This document shows, piece by piece, positions 58,654 through 64,000 of a stretch of DNA of 64,000 bases. The position numbers were made by a program, and so were the translations under genes. Origin of the DNA: Glycine soja (Eukaryota > Streptophyta > Magnoliopsida > Fabales > Fabaceae); NCBI RefSeq assembly GCF_004193775.1, contig NC_041004.1:34124411-34188410 (forward strand), given 5' to 3'. The stretch's first letter is position 1. Each line of letters opens with the position of its first letter. Below the pieces are notes generated by a model, which ran no database searches, was not told the origin of the DNA, and worked only from the letters and a program-made list of their open reading frames with translations.

Positions 58654-60285
58654 AACCCAACTTTAAATTCTTCAATCATAATAGATAACTGCTTGAGTTA
58701 GCTACCAAACAAAAGCATGCCTTCATAATTTAAATAAAGTGACATTAAGTCTTCGTCAGTCATACTTTTGGCCAACATAAAAGCACAGAAACCAAGCATA
58801 TTCATGGAGAAAGGTGGCACCTACTGAAGAGAAACCTGAAACTCCAGTTAATTTCTCCAACGAACAGGTTCCTTACTGTATCCATTCTCATCTTGTTTTC
58901 CAATTATTTCCTTTCTATCTTTATCTATTTTGGTGTTTTAATCTTATAAGTGATTGTTGTTTGGTGATTTGTTCCATATGTTTTGTATATGATGCAAAGT
59001 ACTCTAAGCAACACAATTTCTTTCGTGCATGTCTTTTTTTTTTTTTTTTTTAATTTGATTCTAACTAGGGTTAAAGCCTTCTAACATGCCTTGTGCTCTT
59101 AGTCAATAACCCTTCTAACAAGCATGTTTTCTTTATAACATCCTTTATAGCATGCCTTCTAACATCCTTTGTATTAATAGCATGTTTTCTTTATAAAAAA
59201 TAACCCTTCTAACAAGCATATATATGCTTCCTTTTTGAACTTTTTTTTTAAATTATTTGTCCTATAAATTCAAGTGGTACGGTACGTTCTAGGCCATCTG
59301 GGAAACTAATATACTTGTTTCCAATGCTTAGCACAACCAATTTCCTTTCAGATTTGTTTAACTGCTTAAACTATAGTTATATAAAAGCAAGAAATAAACG
59401 AGAAAGGCAGGATGAAGTTGTGAAAAGCTGAAAATGTTTCAGAGAGAGCAAACTCGGGTGTACTATTTAAAATTCTTTTCTATAAGATAGAATAATTAAA
59501 CTGACATGTTTCTTTGGTAATAAAGCCTTTCCACAACATTTTTTTCTTCTTTTTTTTCTTCAAGTTTTCATGCGTTTTATTATATAACAAAATAGTATTA
59601 TTGTCAAACAGCCTAACAAATTGGCTTCACGTGGGGCACTTGTTGGAATAACCTCTTTCTTAAATGAATTTTTAATGTTAAAACAAAAAGATGTTGGTAA
59701 TGAATATCATAGTGAAGTTTTAAACTGCGATCACTGATCACAATTGTGATTTAATCTCGATTTTTAATATTGTGACAAATTACATTAAAATTAAGACCAA
59801 AATTATGATAAATAATACAACAACTTTAATGTTGAGGTTAAAATTGCGTTGCACATATTTTTAAAGAGAGATTCAATGATACCTTAAAAAATTTAACAAT
59901 TTTGATAAGATTTAATTATATTTTTTATCATAACTTTTAAATTTTTGACGGATATTATCCCATCAATTTAATTTGACACATTTTATACTCAATTTATAAG
60001 AATTTTGTAAATTTTATTTCAACCATTTTTTTATTGATAAGAAAAAAAATTAGGGATAAAATTTATCAAAAAATAAAAGTTAGGTGTAAAATTTCTCTCT
60101 TCATGTGCCCAAACTCATCCAACTATTGGAAGAATAAAGAACTGAAGCAAGCTTAGATTTCTCAGTCTATTAGCGCAACTGAACACAATTAAGGCTTAAT
60201 TTGATTTTGGTCTCTAGCTATTTATTAAATTGACCTGTTTGTTCAATTAAAGGGACTTGAATTAAGTTGGGTTGCTGCAGCAAAA
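58331..60285. other. gene-free stretch and 5' flank of the plus-strand DUF247 gene
   Basis: AT-rich. The block 59270-59590 is the reverse complement of the DUF247 upstream blocks at about 5240-5470 and 31180-31460. Directly before the start codon the leader aagttgggttgctgca (60266-60281) and the upstream tttgattttggtct (60199-60212) match the leader of the minus-strand gene, so the transcribed leader was duplicated too. A short frame at 58814-59053 is not supported. Confidence 0.55.
58605..58648. repeat. (TG)n(TA)n microsatellite
   Basis: A short GT run passes directly into about 15 TA units. Probably polymorphic. Confidence 0.9.
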
Positions 60286-62867
60286 ATGGCACATTCTAAC
60301 AACAGTTGTTCATTATCTGAAACCGAATATGAGATGGTGAAACACATCATCGACATTCCAGACCTAGAGGAGCTAAGGTTGTCGGAGTGCAGCATCTACA
60401 AGGTTCATTACAATCTCCGAAAAGTGAACGAGGAAGCCTACACCCCTCAGTGGATCTCAATAGGCCCAATTCACCTCGACAAGCAAGAACTCAATCCAAT
60501 GCAAGAGCACAAGAAAAGGTATTTCCACTGTTTCTGGGAGCGTGTCTCCAACGAACAAGCCATGAGGAACTTCAAACACCACCTCGAAACGAAAGAAGAC
60601 CACATTCGACATTGCTACGCCGACAAATTCCCCGACATACCCAAAGAGAAGTTCGTGGACATGTTGCTGTTGGATGCTGTGTTCATCATGGAGCTCTTGC
60701 TGAGAAACTGTGAGTGGAAATCAAACAGTTTCAAGCATGAGCATGAGTACAAGCATACCAAATCGTTTCGAGTGCGACACAGCGACGATCTCATCTTGAC
60801 ACAGTCATGGCTCAGCAGGAACATCACTAGGGACATGATCCTTATAGAGAATCAAATACCCTTTTTTGTGCTGCAGAAACTCTATGATGATGTTGTCCCT
60901 GGTGACAACAAGAAGGAGGAACACACTGCAGGGTTTGTTGATCTTGCTATTGAGTACTTTGCTTTCTATGACACCCAAATGTCTTCTTCTGATGAAACCA
61001 AACGTGTTCTTGACAAGAACCAGTCGAGGAAAAACTACTTCAGTGGCGCTATTCGAAGTTCCAAGAGACCTTACAGTAAGTCCAAGAGCAAAGATAGGTA
61101 TAGCAAGAGTGCAAAACACTTTACCGATCTGATAAGGTATACTTAAAATCACAATACCTCTATCATACACTTCGTCAATATTTATTATTTCTTTGTATTT
61201 TAATCTTAGTCCCTTGATAATTTTCAATCTGAGTTTCAGAATTTGTATTTATTACTCTCACTTTGCTGCTTTTCTCTAATTATAAGATTTTTTTAATTAA
61301 TTCACGTCTCTTAAAAAAATTATTATTATATTAAATTTATTAATTATTTATATTATTATTATAAATTTATCTTTTTATTTTCTCTCAATCCATTTGTTTT
61401 TTATTAATATTTAGAGAAAGAATAATTAAGAAAAATGTATAAAAAAAATTAATACATCTAAAAATTAAGAAAAAGTGTTATAATAAAAAACAAACAAATT
61501 TTTAAAAAGAATCTTAGAGACAAATGGAATATTTAATTAGATCTTTAACAATGACCTATATAATTAAAAATAAATATAAATTCAAAAACCTAATTAAAAA
61601 AATGTTAAAAAATCTAATTAAAATATTTCATAATTCAAGACCTAATTAAAAACTATCAACCTCAACAAATTAGTATTCTCACCCCATAAACCAAAATAAT
61701 GAGTCCAGAACCTGCAGAGGAGAGGATGTTGGCATGCAAAAATTATCAAATTTTAATTAGGTTTTGAATTTTTATTTTTTTTCAATTGTATTCCTAAACT
61801 TATATTTATTCTTCGATTATAGGTCCTTGTCGAACATAATTAAGAAAATAAAAATAAGTTTAAGAATCAAATTAAAAATATTAATTTCAAGAACCTAATT
61901 AAAAATTATCAAATAGTTTAAGGACATGTAGATTAATTTAACCTATTAGTTATTGGATTTTGTTAACCAATTTTTTTAAGACATTGATTAAGAAATTAAA
62001 AGATAAAAATATTTAATGTGAAAATGATAAGAAAGTAAAGAAAAATATTATCAACAAAACAATTTTCTAATTTTCAATAAAATAAGTTCTACCTTTAGTT
62101 TCTCGGCAAATGTGTTCGGTTAGCTTTTGTCTAAATTATTATACCTTTACTTTTCTCTATTCTCTACTTTTTCTCTCTGAGTTAACTAGCATTTGGTGTC
62201 CACCAGGTACTTTTACCTTCCCAGTGATTGGGTGCGCAACAGTGGTTGTGCCCTTCATGTCTTAAGAACCGCAACAAAGTTGCAAGACTCAGGAGTGAGC
62301 TTTGAGAAAGATGTGGAGAGAAGGTTGCTAGACTTAACCTTTGAGAAGAAGCCAATTCTGAGTTCCTTTCTTTGCTTTGGTTGCTTGCCATACTTGAAAC
62401 ACTTCAAGGCACGTTTTAGGATCCCCCAGTTGAAGGTGGACCACACAACCGAATGTGTGTTCAGGAACCTCATTGCCTTTGAGCAGTGTCACTACCCTGA
62501 GAAACCCTACATTTGCAACTACGTTTCTTTGATTGATTCTCTTATTCACACTCAGCTTGATGTGGAGTTGCTTGTTGAAAAAGAAGTGATTGTGCATGAA
62601 CTTGGGAGTGATAAGGAAGTGGCGGTTCTTGTTAATGGTCTAAGCAAACACGTGGTGGCGAACACAACGTGTTACTACGAGACGATAAATGAACTCAACA
62701 AGCATTACCAGAACATTTGGAACCGTACCATGGCGGCGTTGTGGTTGGTGTACTTCAGAGACCCTTGGAGGGCAAGTTCCACCATGGTGGGGATTGTTGT
62801 GCTCGTTTTTGCTGTGTTCCAATTCATACGCGCTGCGCGTGCAGTGTTAGGGTATGATAAATTTTAG
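60286..62867 (+). CDS. DUF247 (UPF0481) family membrane protein, two exons
   Basis: Exon 1 is 60286-61136 and exon 2 is 62207-62867, joined across a GT-AG intron to give 503 residues. Family motifs appear in order: CSIYKVHYNLRKVNEEAYTP (35-54), SIGPIHL, DMLLLDAVFIMELLLRN (125-141), LIENQIPFFVLQKL (186-199), KHFTDLIR at the splice junction, then in exon 2 YFYLPSDW, FRIPQLKVDHTTECVFRNLI, YVSLIDSLIHT, and a C-terminal membrane helix (about 475-493). The intron phase is right: the split codon gives the Arg that the intronless paralogue has at the same point. The protein is close to that of 3000-4538 along its whole length, and the ATG is supported by the shared leader. It appears functional; the biochemical role is unknown. 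Confidence 0.92.
61137..62206 (+). other. intron of the plus-strand DUF247 gene
   Basis: 1070 bp, GT at 61137 and AG ending at 62206. It is strongly AT-rich, with repeated fragments such as aattaaaaattatcaa. The exon/intron edges share the direct repeat AGGTA (aAGGTAtac at the donor, cAGGTActt at the acceptor). Neither of the other two DUF247 copies has an intron here. Confidence 0.85.
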
Positions 62868-63040
62868 ATACAATTATTTAGGTTTTGTTTGCGTTGTTAT
62901 TCGAATAGAATTGATATTTTACTTCGATAATTCACGTTTTTATAAACTATCGAAGTGAAACTCTAATTCTAGTTTGAAAACAACTCAAACATTGCTTAAA
63001 GAAATTGTATCTTAGTTTCGTATTTATTTAATACTTCATC

Positions 63041-63103
<63 letters not shown>

Positions 63104-64000
63104 GGGGTTTTTTCTTGCATGGGTAATGAATGAGCAGTGTGTCAATATATAGCGAATATAATCTCATCGATCAATGCAACTAATAATGGAATGAGTCCTG
63201 AATTGTTATGATGCCACTAATAATTAAACTCTGTTGCGACTTTTGTAAGAGAAAATGTGTCGGCACCCTTGGGAGGAGTTATATATATGTTAGAAATGCA
63301 CATGCATATTTTTGAAAAGGGTCGTATTAATAAACATGTATTCTATTTTATTTTTCAATCTGCATAACTTATTATATATTTATCTTTGATCTTTTCTGTT
63401 TTCTTTCCATTTCTCTTTTTTTTTTTTACCTCAAAATGGACGTTTAGTATTTTCCTTTTTGAAAAGAGAAAAATAAAGTTTATTTGATAGTCGTTGATCT
63501 GATTCTCTATAATAGATTTTTTGCACCTAACAATAATTAGCTTGGTGAGAGTGTAACCATTGATCATGTAGTATAGTAGTTCATATCGATTTCGGCGTAA
63601 CCAATGTCTATATTGTGTTTTAATATTTGGTAGCATTTTATGGAGAGCATGCATACATTTTAAGTAGTAAGTTTCATAAAACATAAATCATGGGTAATAA
63701 CCTTTTTAAAGATATTTATATTTTTTTCGAAGGATTTTGTAATTGTTTGGTATGGAGTCAAGGTCACTTTTTCGAAGTGTTTTGTTCGTTGTAATAAAAT
63801 ATTATTCGATATGTATAACAATATTTTAAAATATGAACATATTTTTATTATGATTTTCCTACATGTTAAAGAATAATTTCGATTTATGATATACTGCAAA
63901 ATTTTATACCGCCAGCCAATTTTATGTATTGAAATTAATTTCATTTTAGCTGCTGCAAAAATTTTACCTATATGATACGATGAATTAAATTAAAAAAATT
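62868..64000. other. 3' flank and gene-free end of the window
   Basis: No gene is recognised after the DUF247 stop. The part 63125-63240 contains, inverted, the segment gagattacatt/gttgcattgatgag also found near 2410, 15690 and 29040, consistent with a duplicated 3' flank. The remaining 700 bases are AT-rich with no sustained coding frame. Confidence 0.5.
63044..63101. repeat. (AT)n microsatellite
   Basis: About 29 uninterrupted AT units 180 bases after the DUF247 stop codon. Likely a variable marker. Confidence 0.92.

Noticed and set aside
58814..59053. 79-residue frame beginning MAPTEEKPETPVN
   Set aside because: Only the first 20 residues look protein-like; the remainder is T-rich chance sequence and no downstream exon was recognised.

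Overview
This is a plant nuclear window, very probably from a legume and most likely soybean or a close relative. It is AT-rich, has long stretches without genes, carries Copia, Athila-type, CACTA, hAT and Mutator-like elements, has GT-AG introns, and holds LTRs with the TAATCGATTAC motif that is common in soybean repeats. Host genes are few. Transposable elements, many nested in one another, make up well over half of the window. Nothing points to bacterial or viral genes.

Host genes. Three DUF247 (UPF0481) copies form a dispersed cluster: an intact intronless gene on the minus strand (3000-4538), a truncated and frameshifted pseudogene on the minus strand (about 29712-30687), and an intact two-exon gene on the plus strand (60286-62867). 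Their upstream flanks are also duplicated (about 5240-5760, 31180-31800, and inverted at 59270-59590). A second duplicated block (33140-33740 and 57340-58330) lies in the same orientation in both places although the neighbouring genes point in opposite directions. The cluster therefore arose by segmental duplication with an inversion. A fourth host locus is a stress-up-regulated Nod19 (SURNod19) gene. Its 5' part is at 35217-35527, and its degraded remainder lies almost 19 kb away at 54387-55020.

Transposon layout. 6069-9487 is a 5'-truncated Copia element (minus strand). 10490-15068 is a non-autonomous CACTA element (target duplication CTC) that carries host-gene-like fragments and has itself been invaded by a 2256-bp solo LTR (target duplication AATAC). 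16464-22987 is a complete but decayed Copia element with two LTRs, a primer binding site and target duplication TCATG. 23915-27983 is a 4-kb Mutator-like element with long inverted arms. 35528-54386 is a CACTA element encoding a broken Tnp2 transposase and a broken Transposase_24/Ulp1-like second gene. It also carries fragments resembling a glutathione peroxidase and an LRR receptor kinase.

Nesting. The second CACTA element sits inside the SURNod19 gene. Its tnp2 gene is split by an Athila-like element (40291-48519). The 5' LTR of that element holds a 2915-bp solo LTR (target duplication GGAGC) and a 507-bp hAT-type MITE (target duplication ATTGTTGG). The second CACTA gene is split by a third solo LTR (target duplication ATGAA). 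Removing these insertions in order restores continuity at each site, which gives a relative history of the locus. Downstream, at 55060-55540, is a fragment resembling the membrane-spanning N-terminus of an ATL RING-H2 ubiquitin ligase.

No tRNA, rRNA or CRISPR array was recognised.
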